Assembly (NCBI RefSeq): GCF_900142475.1
Contig: NZ_FRAY01000002.1
Span: 496,001-560,000 of the forward strand
Length of the DNA stretch: 64,000 nt
From: Fibrobacter sp. UWH4
GTDB lineage: Bacteria > Fibrobacterota > Fibrobacteria > Fibrobacterales > Fibrobacteraceae
Reading direction: 5' to 3'
Every line of letters begins with the position of its first letter. The first letter of the stretch is position 1. The position numbers and the translations under genes were made by a program. The notes under the pieces are model-generated. The model was not told the DNA's origin. It was given only the letters and a program-made list of their open reading frames with translations, and did not search any database. Positions 35,442 to 43,898 of the stretch are shown in pieces.

Positions 35442-35581
35442 ATTTCTTACGAACCCAGTATGGCGAAAACGGCTATAAAAAGTTCAAGTCCGAATTTACA
35501 CTACAGTCTTTTGAAAACCGCTTTGCCGGGATATTGAAAGATGTGTTGTCCCATAGCGAGTTTACAAAAAGGTTACAATAA
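35438..35581 (+). pseudogene. Remnant C-terminus of a glycosyltransferase at the cassette boundary
   Basis: 47 codons open from a TTG overlapping the previous stop. The text YGENGYKKFKSEFTLQSF followed by ENRFAGILKDV resembles the last 30-40 residues of many GT4 enzymes (a helix ending the protein). There is no domain upstream of it in this frame, so it is probably what remains of a resident glycosyltransferase after the AT-rich cassette replaced the rest. GGAGG lies 4 bases before the TTG, so a short peptide could be made by coupling; this is less likely to matter. Confidence 0.5.
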
Positions 35582-35615
35582 GCTATCTTTGTAATTACGG
35601 AATTTGGTTTATTCT

Positions 35616-36341
35616 ATGATTTGCATCAGAAACTTAAATCTCCTCTGTAGTCGAGCTGAACTTGCAAACCTTCCCGAGGGCAAGCTGTTAATCAACACGA
35701 TTAACGCGTTCTCGTACAACAACGCCCGTCGAGATGTCTTGTTTGAAGAAGCTCTGACCAAAGGCGATGTATTGATTCCCGATGGTATCAGCATTGTCCG
35801 CGTGTGCAAGTTCCTTAAAGGCAAATCTCGCCCCAAGGAACGCATTGCCGGGTGGGACCTTTTTGTACACGAAATGCAACGCCTAAATGAAAAGGGGGGC
35901 AAGGTGATGTTTCTGGGTTCCAGCGAAAAGGTTCTGAAGCTCATTCGCCAAAAAGCCGCTATCGTGTACCCGAATCTGGAAGTTGTTACTTATTCTCCGC
36001 CGTATAAGCCCCAGTTCACGGTCGAGGACGACTTGAACATGGTCAAGGCGATTAACGATGCAAACCCGGATTTGCTATGGATTGGCATGACCGCCCCCAA
36101 GCAAGAAAAATGGGCTTATGCCAACTGGGATCGCCTGAATATCCACTGCCATGTCGGGACTGTAGGCGCGGTTTTCGATTTCTTTGCGGGGACGTACAAA
36201 CGCGCCCCGATGATTTGGCAAAGGCTTGGCTTGGAATGGCTTTACCGTCTTTTAAAGGAACCTCGCCGAATGTGGCGCCGTTACATAATTGGCAATATGT
36301 TATTTTTGGTGTTGGTTTTCAGGGAAAAGATAGGGATTTGA
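35616..36341 (+). CDS. WecG/TagA/CpsF family glycosyltransferase
   Basis: A protein of 241 residues of the GT26 family, which adds N-acetylmannosamine-type or glucose-type sugars to a lipid-linked first sugar. Visible are LINTINAFSYNNARRD, PDGISIVRVCKFLKG, ERIAGWDLFVHEM, KVMFLGSSEKVL, LLWIGMTAPKQEKWA and VGTVGAVFDFFAGTYKRAP. The last segment is diagnostic for the family. I chose the ATG at 35616 (MICIRNLNLL); an in-frame TTG lies 12 bases earlier. It is probably the second enzyme of repeat-unit synthesis, after the WbaP-like priming enzyme at 39557-41008. Host-like composition. 22 bases separate it from wzc. Confidence 0.93.
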   Translation: MICIRNLNLLCSRAELANLPEGKLLINTINAFSYNNARRDVLFEEALTKGDVLIPDGISIVRVCKFLKGKSRPKERIAGWDLFVHEMQRLNEKGGKVMFLGSSEKVLKLIRQKAAIVYPNLEVVTYSPPYKPQFTVEDDLNMVKAINDANPDLLWIGMTAPKQEKWAYANWDRLNIHCHVGTVGAVFDFFAGTYKRAPMIWQRLGLEWLYRLLKEPRRMWRRYIIGNMLFLVLVFREKIGI

Positions 36342-36363
36342 TAATTAGTTGGAATAAAAATTT

Positions 36364-38523
36364 ATGACAGTTACACCGAATAATAATCAGCCGAATACGC
36401 AACTGCCTTTCTTTATGCCTATCAAGGCCGGTGATTCTTTTGATTTGTTTAGCAATGTTTTGCACCATTGGAAGCTTGTCGCATTTTTGTCGATTGTTGG
36501 GCTTATGGCCGGGACGGTTTTTTCGCGCTATGTTCGCGATTCCTTCGATAACAAGACGATGCTCCAGCTCGATACGAAGTCCAAGAGCGGCAAGGCCGTA
36601 TCTGACATTGGGGATTTGTTCGATGTGCAGAGCCCGGCGGTTGCCGAAATCCACTTGATAAAGAGCCTGAGTGTGCTTATGCCTGTGGTGGAACAGCTGC
36701 GCTTGAACTATATGGCGGAACCGCAGGGGGTTGTGGATAGGCTCATGCGTCGTGAAGGCCGTATGGACCTTGAACTTTTTGAGCCGCCTCGAATGGATGA
36801 AGAGCTGGTTAAAAAGGGCAAAAAGTGGATTGCCGTAATCCAGTCGGAGGATTCATACGAGCTGTTCTCGCCGATGGGCCAAAGTCTTGTCGTAGGTAAA
36901 GTCGGTGAAACGTACCGCATCCCGATGGACGCAGATACGGTCGCAATTTGTGTCAAGGCGATTAATGCTGAACCTGGGCAGTCGTTTAGCTTGTCCAGGG
37001 CTTCAGTCTTGAGCGTTGCCGAAGGCTTGCAGGCGTCGATTAACGCCTACGAGAAGGAAAAGAATTCGAATATCTTGGAAATTTCATATTCCGACCGTTA
37101 TCCGGACCGCGTTGCCGAAGTGCTCAATGCCATTGCGCAGACTTATGTGCGCCAGAATGTCGAGATGCGCAGTGCCGAAGCCGAGAAGTCTTTGGATTTT
37201 TTGGAAGAACAGTTGCCGTCTATCAAGGCTAAGCTGGATTCGTCCGAACGTCTGTTGACGAATTACCGCAACAAGATGGGGACAGTCGATCTTGGTGCCG
37301 AAGCAAAGGGAACTCTTGAACGTCAGGTCGAACTCAAGACGCAGTTGCTCTCGTTACAGCAGCAGTATCATGAGAAGGCTCGCTTGTTTAAGGAAGACCA
37401 CCCGGCGATGCAGGCTATTTTGCAGCAACAGCAACGTTTGAGCCACGAAATCGGTAAAGAAGAAAGCAAGACTAAAAAGCTGCCGATTACCCAGCAAGAT
37501 GTGTTGAAGTTGCAGCAGGATGTTGAAATCAATAACCAACTGTACACGTCTGTCTTGAACAACATCCAACAGTTGCGCGTGGTCCGTGCTAGTGAAATCG
37601 GTAATGTGCGAATCGTGGACCCTGCCTATATTCATGTAAAGCCGTCCAAGCCCAATCGCAAAAAGATTATGGCAGCGGGTTTTGGTGGTGGCTTTGCGCT
37701 CAGCCTTGTCTTGATATATCTCTTGCATACCTTAAGTAACCGTGGCGTGGGCTCTTCTTCTGAAATCGAGCGCGAAACCGGAGTTAGCGTCTATGCTAAA
37801 ATTCCGAAAACTCAAATCAGTCACAAACTTCCGGGCGCAAGCGACAAGCGCTTTATATTGGCCAAGGCCGATTCCGAAGACTTGGCGGTCGAAAAGATCA
37901 GGGCACTCCGCACGGCACTGGAATTCTCATTCCTCGACGAAGGCGGCAAGGTGCTGATGGTGACGGGTATCGCTCCGGGCGCAGGCAAATCATTCGTCTC
38001 GCTGAACTTGGCATACCTCTTTGCGCAACAGGGCAAGCGCTCCATCTTTATCGACGCAGACCTCCGCAAATCCCGCCTGTCGCACAAGCACGAAAAGGGT
38101 ATCACAGATGTTATCGCCAAAGGATGCGACTTGGAGAAGGCCCTTATCGATATCGGAGACGGTGCGTACTTCCTGCCCATGGGTTCCCGCGTGGCAAACC
38201 CTGGCGAAATGCTCGGTTCCAAGGCATTTGCCGAACTGGTTCAGGAATGCAAATCTAAATTCGATGTCGTCATTATCGACACGCCGCCTATCGCACTTGT
38301 TTCGGATGCGCTGGCCATTGCTAAGTTGGCTGATTTCGGCCTCATCGTTATCGAGTACAAAAAGCACTCCATGGAAAACATCCAAGAAACCATCGAGCAA
38401 CTCAACATTGCAAAGCTGGACAAGAAGGCCATCGTGTTGAACCACTGCATCCACGACAGCGGAGCATACGGTTACGGATACGGCTATGGTTACGGATACC
38501 GCTACCGGTACCGCGACAAATAG
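36364..38523 (+). CDS. wzc: Wzc-like chain-length regulator and BY-type tyrosine kinase
   Basis: A protein of 719 residues. The N-terminal Wzz domain is bracketed by membrane segments near residues 38-55 and 435-455, with periplasmic coiled coil between. The cytoplasmic C-terminal ATPase has Walker A GIAPGAGKS (about 535-543), Walker A' SIFIDADLRKSR and Walker B VVIIDTPP. The very C-terminus is a tyrosine cluster, YGYGYGYGYGYRYRYRDK, encoded by a short tandem DNA repeat. Such clusters are autophosphorylated in BY-kinases and control chain length through cycles of oligomerisation. The gene ends the locus, with a strong terminator 22 bases on. Confidence 0.95.
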   Translation: MTVTPNNNQPNTQLPFFMPIKAGDSFDLFSNVLHHWKLVAFLSIVGLMAGTVFSRYVRDSFDNKTMLQLDTKSKSGKAVSDIGDLFDVQSPAVAEIHLIKSLSVLMPVVEQLRLNYMAEPQGVVDRLMRREGRMDLELFEPPRMDEELVKKGKKWIAVIQSEDSYELFSPMGQSLVVGKVGETYRIPMDADTVAICVKAINAEPGQSFSLSRASVLSVAEGLQASINAYEKEKNSNILEISYSDRYPDRVAEVLNAIAQTYVRQNVEMRSAEAEKSLDFLEEQLPSIKAKLDSSERLLTNYRNKMGTVDLGAEAKGTLERQVELKTQLLSLQQQYHEKARLFKEDHPAMQAILQQQQRLSHEIGKEESKTKKLPITQQDVLKLQQDVEINNQLYTSVLNNIQQLRVVRASEIGNVRIVDPAYIHVKPSKPNRKKIMAAGFGGGFALSLVLIYLLHTLSNRGVGSSSEIERETGVSVYAKIPKTQISHKLPGASDKRFILAKADSEDLAVEKIRALRTALEFSFLDEGGKVLMVTGIAPGAGKSFVSLNLAYLFAQQGKRSIFIDADLRKSRLSHKHEKGITDVIAKGCDLEKALIDIGDGAYFLPMGSRVANPGEMLGSKAFAELVQECKSKFDVVIIDTPPIALVSDALAIAKLADFGLIVIEYKKHSMENIQETIEQLNIAKLDKKAIVLNHCIHDSGAYGYGYGYGYGYRYRYRDK

Positions 38524-38544
38524 AGCAACTAATAGTAACGAGAA

Positions 38545-38574
38545 AGAGAAGCCCACCCGGGCTTCTCTTTTCTT
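38545..38574 (+). terminator. Rho-independent terminator after wzc
   Basis: AGAGAAGCCC, loop ACCC, GGGCTTCTCT (10 perfect pairs), then TTTTCTTAATTTT. It separates the locus from convergent nadC. Confidence 0.9.
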
Positions 38575-38589
38575 AATTTTCGGCCAAAT

Positions 38590-39453
38590 TTAAATTCTCA
38601 TCGAAATGTCGAGAGCCTTTACACTGTGTGTAAGAGCGCCCACCGAGATATAGTCAAGGCCGAGTGTCGCGATTTCCTTCGCGCGTTCGAGCGTCATGTT
38701 GCCGGAACCTTCGACCAGGCACTTGTCGCCGCTTTCCTTGATAATCTTCAAGGCTTCGGCCATCATCTCGTTGCTCATGTTATCGAGCATAATGACGTCG
38801 ACACCCTTGTTCAGGAGTGCACGCAGCTGGTCAAAATTTTCGACTTCCATTTCGACCATCAAGTTCTGCTTGTTATTCTTCTTCACGACTTCGAGCGCCT
38901 GGAGCACGCCACCTGCTGCAGCAATGTGGTTGTCCTTCACCAGCACCATGTCAAAGAGACCCATGCGGTGGTTGGAACCGCCACCCACGCGAACGGCGTA
39001 CTTCTGCAGCGTGCGGAAACCGGGAACCGTCTTGCGGGTATCGAGCACCTTGGTCTTCCCCGCCTTCAAGGCTTCCTGGAAGGTATGCGCAACGGTTGCC
39101 ACGCCGGAAAGCTGCTGGATAAAATTCAAAAGCGTACGTTCGCCCGTCAAAAGTTCGTGCGTCGTGCCGTCCATTTCGGCAATCAGGTCACCCTTCTTCA
39201 CGACATCGCCGTCTTTCTTGTGGAGCGTCACCTTCACGTTCGCCTTGAGTTCCTGGAACACGAGTTCAATCACCGGAAGGCCTGCGAGCACGCCATCTTC
39301 TTTTGCAATCAGGCGGGCATGCTGCTTCTGGTCGGCAGGAATCGTCCATTCACTGGTTACATCACCCGTGCGCACGTCTTCGGCAAGCGCCAAGCGAATC
39401 ATCGTGAGAGCATCATCTTTCGGAAAAACTGGTGTTGAACAATCTCCATACAT
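38590..39453 (-). CDS. nadC: Nicotinate-nucleotide pyrophosphorylase (carboxylating)
   Basis: A protein of 287 residues that makes nicotinate mononucleotide, CO2 and PPi from quinolinate and PRPP in NAD synthesis. Visible are ALAEDVRTGDVTSEW at the N-terminus, TLLNFIQQLSGVAT, the active-site DTRKTVPGFRTLQKYAV (quoted in part: DTRKTVPGFR), GGGSNHRMGLFDMVLVKDNH (quoted in part: NHRMGLFDMVLVKDNH) and VEGSGNMTLE. Length is normal. It is transcribed towards the wzc terminator; upstream is a heptamer-repeat element and wbaP. Confidence 0.97.
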   Translation of the reverse strand: MYGDCSTPVFPKDDALTMIRLALAEDVRTGDVTSEWTIPADQKQHARLIAKEDGVLAGLPVIELVFQELKANVKVTLHKKDGDVVKKGDLIAEMDGTTHELLTGERTLLNFIQQLSGVATVAHTFQEALKAGKTKVLDTRKTVPGFRTLQKYAVRVGGGSNHRMGLFDMVLVKDNHIAAAGGVLQALEVVKKNNKQNLMVEMEVENFDQLRALLNKGVDVIMLDNMSNEMMAEALKIIKESGDKCLVEGSGNMTLERAKEIATLGLDYISVGALTHSVKALDISMRI

Positions 39454-39487
39454 AATCTTGTCTCTTGTTTCAGTAGTTTTATAACAA

Positions 39488-39554
39488 ATGGATTGCCGCG
39501 CTTCGCTCGCAATGACATACTATTAATTCTGAATTCCGAAATCCGAACTCCGAA
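39488..39554. repeat. Composite intergenic element: GCAATGAC palindrome plus four NTCYGAA heptamers
   Basis: ATGGATTGCCGCGCTTCG runs into CTCGCAATGAC (the ends GATTGC and GCAATG mirror each other). From 39527 there are four 7-base units: TTCTGAA, TTCCGAA, ATCCGAA and CTCCGAA. The tract ends 2 bases before the wbaP stop codon. Confidence 0.8.
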
Positions 39555-39556
39555 TT

Positions 39557-41008
39557 TTACTGCGCTCCTTTTCCGGTCAGCACAACATAAACCGTCCGCA
39601 CCAAAATCTGGAAGTCAAGAAGCAGGCTCATGTTTTCGAAGTAGTACATGTCGTACTGCAACTTGATTTTCACGTCTTCGGTGCTGGTATCGTAATGGTG
39701 ACACACCTGAGCCCAACCGGTCAGGCCCGGTTTCATTTTCAGGCGGCTAATGTAGAACGGAATCTCTTCACGGAGCTTGGCAATGAACACAGCACGTTCC
39801 GGACGCGGTCCCACCATGCTCATGTCGCCCTTAAGTACACACAAAATCTGCGGAAGTTCATCAATACGGGTCTTGCGGAGGAACTTGCCCACCTTCGTTA
39901 TACGGGGGTCGTCCTTGGTGGCCCACTGGGCACCGAACTTTTCGGCATCGGTTCGCATCGTGCGGAACTTGTAAACCATAAAGGGCTTGCCGTACAGGCC
40001 AATGCGTTCCTGCGAATAGAACACCGGACCACGATCTTCCAGCTTGATGGCAATGGCGGCAAGCACACACACCGGGAAAGAAATCAGTCCCAGGAATGCG
40101 CCAAACAGAATATCAATCACACGCTTCACGCGCACCTGCCACAAAGGCATAGTAAACGCAAACAGTTCCTGCAATTCAAAACCATAAACCAGGTTCGCCT
40201 TGAACTGTCCATGCACCACGCTGTAGAGTTCTGGCACCAGGTAAATGTGAACCGGCTGGTCGCACACCCACACAAGCACACGCATGATTTCTTGCGGCGA
40301 AGAACTTTCGTGAGCGATAATAATGCCCGTCACCTTGTACTTCTTAATGAGCGAAGCAAGGTCTGCATATTTTCCAAGCACCGGAACATTCGCAAATTCA
40401 TGTTCCATCACCTGAAAACGTTCATCCACAAAGCCCACCACACGCTGGCCGCGTTCGGGAGTTTTCGCAAGCGCTTCGGCAATCTTCTTGCCAGCCTCGG
40501 TCGCACCTAACACAAGAATGTTGTTCGCACCAAAGCCGAGACTCAAGAGTCGGCGTAGGCAACGATAGATCACCATCCTGAAAAGCACCACCAAGAAAAG
40601 CGCAAAGCCACCGTAAATAAAGATCCACGGGAATCGGGAACCATAAAGGTAACCGCTACTGAGAGGCTCGTTCGCAATGACCTTGCCCAGGAACTCCGCA
40701 CCAAAAAGCACCACAACAATGACCACGATACCGATCAGCACCGCACGCAACACGCGCAATATCTGGTGCGTTCTCGACATCAAGAGCCATGAACGGTAGA
40801 GTCCGGCACAGGTAAACAGGAAAAGCCAGCCCACATTCAAAATAAGTCCCATGTGGGCATAATCGGCAAACGCCTTGCTCGGGTCGAACTTGTCTACAAT
40901 CCAACCACTATGGAACTGCACCCAGAAAGCGAGGGCAAAACAAATCGACAACGCCACGAAGTCCGACAGGACCACAAGGATGCGTTCCAATGTAGCAGCA
41001 CGAATCAT
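39557..41008 (-). CDS. WbaP/WcaJ-type polyprenyl-phosphate sugar-1-phosphate transferase
   Basis: A protein of 483 residues that would start repeat-unit synthesis by moving a sugar-1-phosphate to undecaprenyl phosphate. The N-terminal half has four hydrophobic segments and a nucleotide-binding-like soluble region ([19 protein letters not shown], quoted in part: [12 protein letters not shown]). The catalytic C-terminal domain (about 285-483) shows [35 protein letters not shown] (quoted in part: [19 protein letters not shown]), [23 protein letters not shown] and PGLTGWAQV. It lies outside the locus and on the other strand. hom is 43 bases upstream in the same direction. Confidence 0.94.
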   Translation of the reverse strand: MIRAATLERILVVLSDFVALSICFALAFWVQFHSGWIVDKFDPSKAFADYAHMGLILNVGWLFLFTCAGLYRSWLLMSRTHQILRVLRAVLIGIVVIVVVLFGAEFLGKVIANEPLSSGYLYGSRFPWIFIYGGFALFLVVLFRMVIYRCLRRLLSLGFGANNILVLGATEAGKKIAEALAKTPERGQRVVGFVDERFQVMEHEFANVPVLGKYADLASLIKKYKVTGIIIAHESSSPQEIMRVLVWVCDQPVHIYLVPELYSVVHGQFKANLVYGFELQELFAFTMPLWQVRVKRVIDILFGAFLGLISFPVCVLAAIAIKLEDRGPVFYSQERIGLYGKPFMVYKFRTMRTDAEKFGAQWATKDDPRITKVGKFLRKTRIDELPQILCVLKGDMSMVGPRPERAVFIAKLREEIPFYISRLKMKPGLTGWAQVCHHYDTSTEDVKIKLQYDMYYFENMSLLLDFQILVRTVYVVLTGKGAQ

Positions 41009-41051
41009 AACGACTCTAAATTACAAAATTGCGACTGCCAAAGGCTATCCG

Positions 41052-42341
41052 TTACGCAAGGAAACGGATGACCTGACTCTTCTCGACAATTTCGGGCAAT
41101 GCGTCGATAGCGTCCACCGCCTTCGAAGCCTTGCAATCCTGAGTCTTTTCGGTAATCACCACGACAGAGACCTTCCCCGGATCGTTCACGTTCTTCTGGA
41201 TAATGGTTTCGATCGAGATGTTGTTCTCGGCAAGAATGCTCGTAATCTTTGCAAGCACGCCACAAGCGTCACGGGAAGTGAAGCGCAGGTAGTAGCGGGC
41301 CGAAGTTTCCGAAATCGGAACGAGCGTCGCGGAGTTTTCGACGTTGAACCAGCCCATCGGGAGCGCCTTACGGCTACCCTGATCCACAGAGCGGGCCAAG
41401 GAAACGAGGTCGGCTACAACGGCAGAGGCAGTCGGCAAGCGGCCTGCACCGGCGCCAGTCTGAACAGTTTCGCCCAGGTTGTCGCACTTCAGGTACACGG
41501 CATTGATGACACCGTTCACGTTCGAGAGCAGATTCTCGTTAGAAACGAAGCACGGATGGACGCGGGCGTCCACGCGGTCACCGTCGCGGTGGTAAATGCC
41601 GAGGAGCTTCACGCAACAGCCAAGTTCCTTGGCAAACGCGATATCCTGGGCGGTAATCTTGGAGATACCCGTCACGTGAATCTTTTCAAAGTCCACGCGC
41701 TTGCCGCTGCAGAGGCTAGCGAGCAAGGCTGTCTTGTGGGCGGAGTCGATACCTTCGATATCGAAGGTCGGGTCCGCTTCGGCAAAGCCGAGCTTCTGGG
41801 CATCCTTCAGCACCACGTCAAAGTCGAGGCCTTCGTCGGCCATGCGGCTCAGGATGTAGTTGCAGGTACCATTGATAATGCAGCTCAGGTGTTCCACCGT
41901 AGAACCGAGCAGGCCTTCCTGCAGGCTACGGATAATAGGAATGCCACCGCCAACAGCGGCTTCGAACAGCACATGCAGGCCCTTTTCGGCAGCGAGCGGG
42001 AAAATTTCGTGGCCGTACTTGGCGAGGAGAGCCTTGTTCGCAGTCACCACGTGCTTACCGGCATTGAGAGCGGCCAAGATCCACTTGCGCGGCATGTTGT
42101 AGCCACCGGCGAGTTCCACGAGCACGTCAATATCGTCACTAGCGATCATTTCATCGGCGTTTGTGGAAACCTTGTAGCCCTTCGCCTTGTACGGGGCAAG
42201 TTCTTCTTCGGACTTTGCGCAGATGCAGGCAAGCTGCAGTTCAACGCCAAGCTTTTCCTTGTATTCGTCGATTTTCTGTTCGAGAATCTGAATAACACCG
42301 CCACCGACGGTTCCAGTACCAATAAGTCCAATACGCAGCAT
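41052..42341 (-). CDS. hom: Homoserine dehydrogenase
   Basis: A protein of 429 residues that reduces aspartate semialdehyde to homoserine for threonine and methionine synthesis. It has the NAD(P) loop GLIGTGTVGGGV (residues 5-16), the substrate segment VTANKALLAKYG, GTCNYILSRMADEGLDF, and DIEGIDSAHKTALLAS with catalytic Asp/Lys. A C-terminal ACT domain (about 350-425) begins YYLRFTSRDACGVLAKI and probably gives feedback control by threonine. The ATG has GGAG 7 bases ahead. Divergent from mqnC, with an 82-base AT-rich spacer. Confidence 0.97.
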   Translation of the reverse strand: MLRIGLIGTGTVGGGVIQILEQKIDEYKEKLGVELQLACICAKSEEELAPYKAKGYKVSTNADEMIASDDIDVLVELAGGYNMPRKWILAALNAGKHVVTANKALLAKYGHEIFPLAAEKGLHVLFEAAVGGGIPIIRSLQEGLLGSTVEHLSCIINGTCNYILSRMADEGLDFDVVLKDAQKLGFAEADPTFDIEGIDSAHKTALLASLCSGKRVDFEKIHVTGISKITAQDIAFAKELGCCVKLLGIYHRDGDRVDARVHPCFVSNENLLSNVNGVINAVYLKCDNLGETVQTGAGAGRLPTASAVVADLVSLARSVDQGSRKALPMGWFNVENSATLVPISETSARYYLRFTSRDACGVLAKITSILAENNISIETIIQKNVNDPGKVSVVVITEKTQDCKASKAVDAIDALPEIVEKSQVIRFLA

Positions 42342-42423
42342 AAGGCGTCTCCATTTTAAATTTTTTCGCGGGGAAATATAGAAAAGTATACAGGGCAGTT
42401 CATTTTTTCTATTTTAAAAATCA

Positions 42424-43458
42424 ATGAATTCCCTACTGAAAAAAACGATTGACGGGACACGCCTCACCCCGGCGGAAGCTCTTGACATTCTGAAAAACGC
42501 CCCGTGGACCGAGGTGGTCCAGGCCGGCGACGCCATGCGCCACCGCATCAACCCGGGGAACAAGGTGGGCTACACGGCTTTCCGCATCATCAACTACACG
42601 AACGTCTGCGAGATTACCTGCAGCTTTTGCAGTTTCTGCCGTCCCGCCCACAGCCCCGAAGCCTACGTGCTTAATTTGGACGAAATCCGTCAGAAAACGA
42701 TCGAAGCCAAGGCCAGGGGCGCCGACCAGATTTTCTTGCAGGGCGGCGTGAACCAGGCGCTCCCTCTCAGTTACTATACCGACATTCTGAAAATGCTCAC
42801 GCAAGAAATGGGCGTGAAAGTCCGCGGATTTTCTCCCGTAGAACTCGTCCGCATCGCCGTCTTCAACAGGATTTCTCTTGACGAGCTGCTCGATATTTTC
42901 AAGGCGGCAGGTCTCAGTTCCGTTCCGGGCGCCGGTGCCGAAATTCTCTCCGACCGCATGCGCCAAATCCTGAGCCCGAAAAAGCTCCCCGCGCAGGTAT
43001 GGTGCGACACGCTCGCCGCCTGCCACAAGAAAGGGCTACCCGGCAGCGCGAACATCGTGTTCGGCAGCGTCGAAACCCCCGAAGAAATCATCGAGCACCT
43101 GGAATACGTGCGCAAGACGCAAGATATCGCAAGCGGGTTCAAGAGTTTCGTGGTGTGGACATTCCAGCCGCAAACCGACAAGTTCCCCATCCGCCACGTA
43201 CGCGGCGACGAATACCTCAAGCTGCTCGCGCTTTCGCGACTGTACCTCGACAACATCCCGCATATCGAAGTATCACTCCTCGGCATGGGACTTTCTTTAG
43301 GTGAACTCGGGCTGCACGCCGGTGCCGACGACATCAACAGCATCGTCATCGAAGAAAACGTGCTGCAAAACCACGGCCTTACCACCATCGAACAAGCCGA
43401 AGATTTCATCAAAAACGCCGGCTTCATCCCTTACAGACGAACTCTAAACTTCGACTAA
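42424..43458 (+). CDS. mqnC: MqnC-like cyclic dehypoxanthinyl futalosine synthase (radical SAM)
   Basis: A protein of 344 residues. The 4Fe-4S site is CEITCSFC, Cys62-x3-Cys66-x2-Cys69, preceded by IINYTNV as in the Mqn radical SAM enzymes. The C-terminal half (VFGSVETPEEIIEHLEYVR, SFVVWTFQPQTDKFP, ending AGFIPYRRTL) fits MqnC better than MqnE. MqnC cyclises dehypoxanthine futalosine in the alternative menaquinone pathway. No other mqn gene lies nearby. This makes it unlikely that the MenD-like protein at 22511 serves menaquinone synthesis. The spacer before the ATG has a TATTTT -10-like motif but no ribosome site. Confidence 0.88.
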   Translation: MNSLLKKTIDGTRLTPAEALDILKNAPWTEVVQAGDAMRHRINPGNKVGYTAFRIINYTNVCEITCSFCSFCRPAHSPEAYVLNLDEIRQKTIEAKARGADQIFLQGGVNQALPLSYYTDILKMLTQEMGVKVRGFSPVELVRIAVFNRISLDELLDIFKAAGLSSVPGAGAEILSDRMRQILSPKKLPAQVWCDTLAACHKKGLPGSANIVFGSVETPEEIIEHLEYVRKTQDIASGFKSFVVWTFQPQTDKFPIRHVRGDEYLKLLALSRLYLDNIPHIEVSLLGMGLSLGELGLHAGADDINSIVIEENVLQNHGLTTIEQAEDFIKNAGFIPYRRTLNFD

Positions 43459-43470
43459 GGCGAGAGCCGC

Positions 43471-43510
43471 AAAATAAAAAACACCGGTCCGCTTGTTCAG
43501 CGTAACCGGT
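43471..43510 (-). terminator. Rho-independent terminator of the small unit at 43.5-43.7 kb
   Basis: On the minus strand ACCGGT-TA-CGCT pairs with AGCG-G-ACCGGT around a five-base loop, followed by GTTTTTTATTTT. It faces mqnC and so ends transcription coming from the right. Confidence 0.75.
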
Positions 43511-43548
43511 ATAACCATAGAGAGAGAAAAAACAGCTTGTGCGGCTTA

Positions 43549-43611
43549 TTAAGCGCGCTTGGCATGCTTCCTGAAGCTCTTGATCAGAAGGGCAGCGAGA
43601 ATGCAGTACAT
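43549..43611 (-). CDS. Candidate 20-residue small protein (or leader of a small RNA)
   Basis: ATG to TAA, 20 residues: MYCILAALLIKSFRKHAKRA. A hydrophobic start and a basic end would suit a small membrane-associated peptide. AAAAGG stands 3-5 bases ahead of the ATG. The frame lies inside a transcription unit of about 190 bases with a textbook promoter (43667-43695) and a terminator (43471-43510), which is why I report it although it is very short. The RNA itself may be the functional product. I recognise no relative. Confidence 0.5.
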   Translation of the reverse strand: MYCILAALLIKSFRKHAKRA

Positions 43612-43666
43612 ATACCTTTTATCCTTTATTTTCGACGTTTTATCGTCTTTTTGAAACAGCGCGCCA

Positions 43667-43695
43667 ATTTTAACAAAATTTTACTAACGCGTCAA
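43667..43695 (-). promoter_or_regulatory. Strong sigma-70-type promoter for the small unit
   Basis: On the minus strand TTGACG, 17 bases, TAAAAT. It is the best promoter match I found in the window. Transcription would start near 43660 and stop at 43471-43480. GACG-ATAAAA-CGTC follows and can fold near the 5' end of the RNA. Confidence 0.7.
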
Positions 43696-43737
43696 GGGTA
43701 AAAAGAATATATTTATTGATTATTTCCTTACAATTCC

Positions 43738-43845
43738 GTTCTGGATCCCGTCACTCCATTCTGTCGTTCCAGGATGACGCCCCTACAAGAGTCATCCTCG
43801 ACCTATACGAAACTTAGAACTTTAGTTCTCTAGTTGAGTATCCCA
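43738..43845. repeat. Degenerate composite intergenic element upstream of batD
   Basis: TTCTGGATCCCGTCAC and TTCCAGGATGACG are mirrored arms, followed by GTCATCCTCGACC and then ACTTAGAACTTTAG, a degenerate inverse of the TTCTAAG heptamer at 5460. The order palindrome then heptamer is the same as at 5356, 39488 and 47717. Confidence 0.5.
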
Positions 43846-43898
43846 CATACTAATTAGCCATATTTGTCTTTTCTGGCGAAATTTGGTAAATTTGGGGC

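Noticed and set aside
41009-41051. Possible promoter or terminator between hom and wbaP
   Set aside because: Only 43 bases with no hairpin or -35/-10 pair; the two genes may be co-transcribed.
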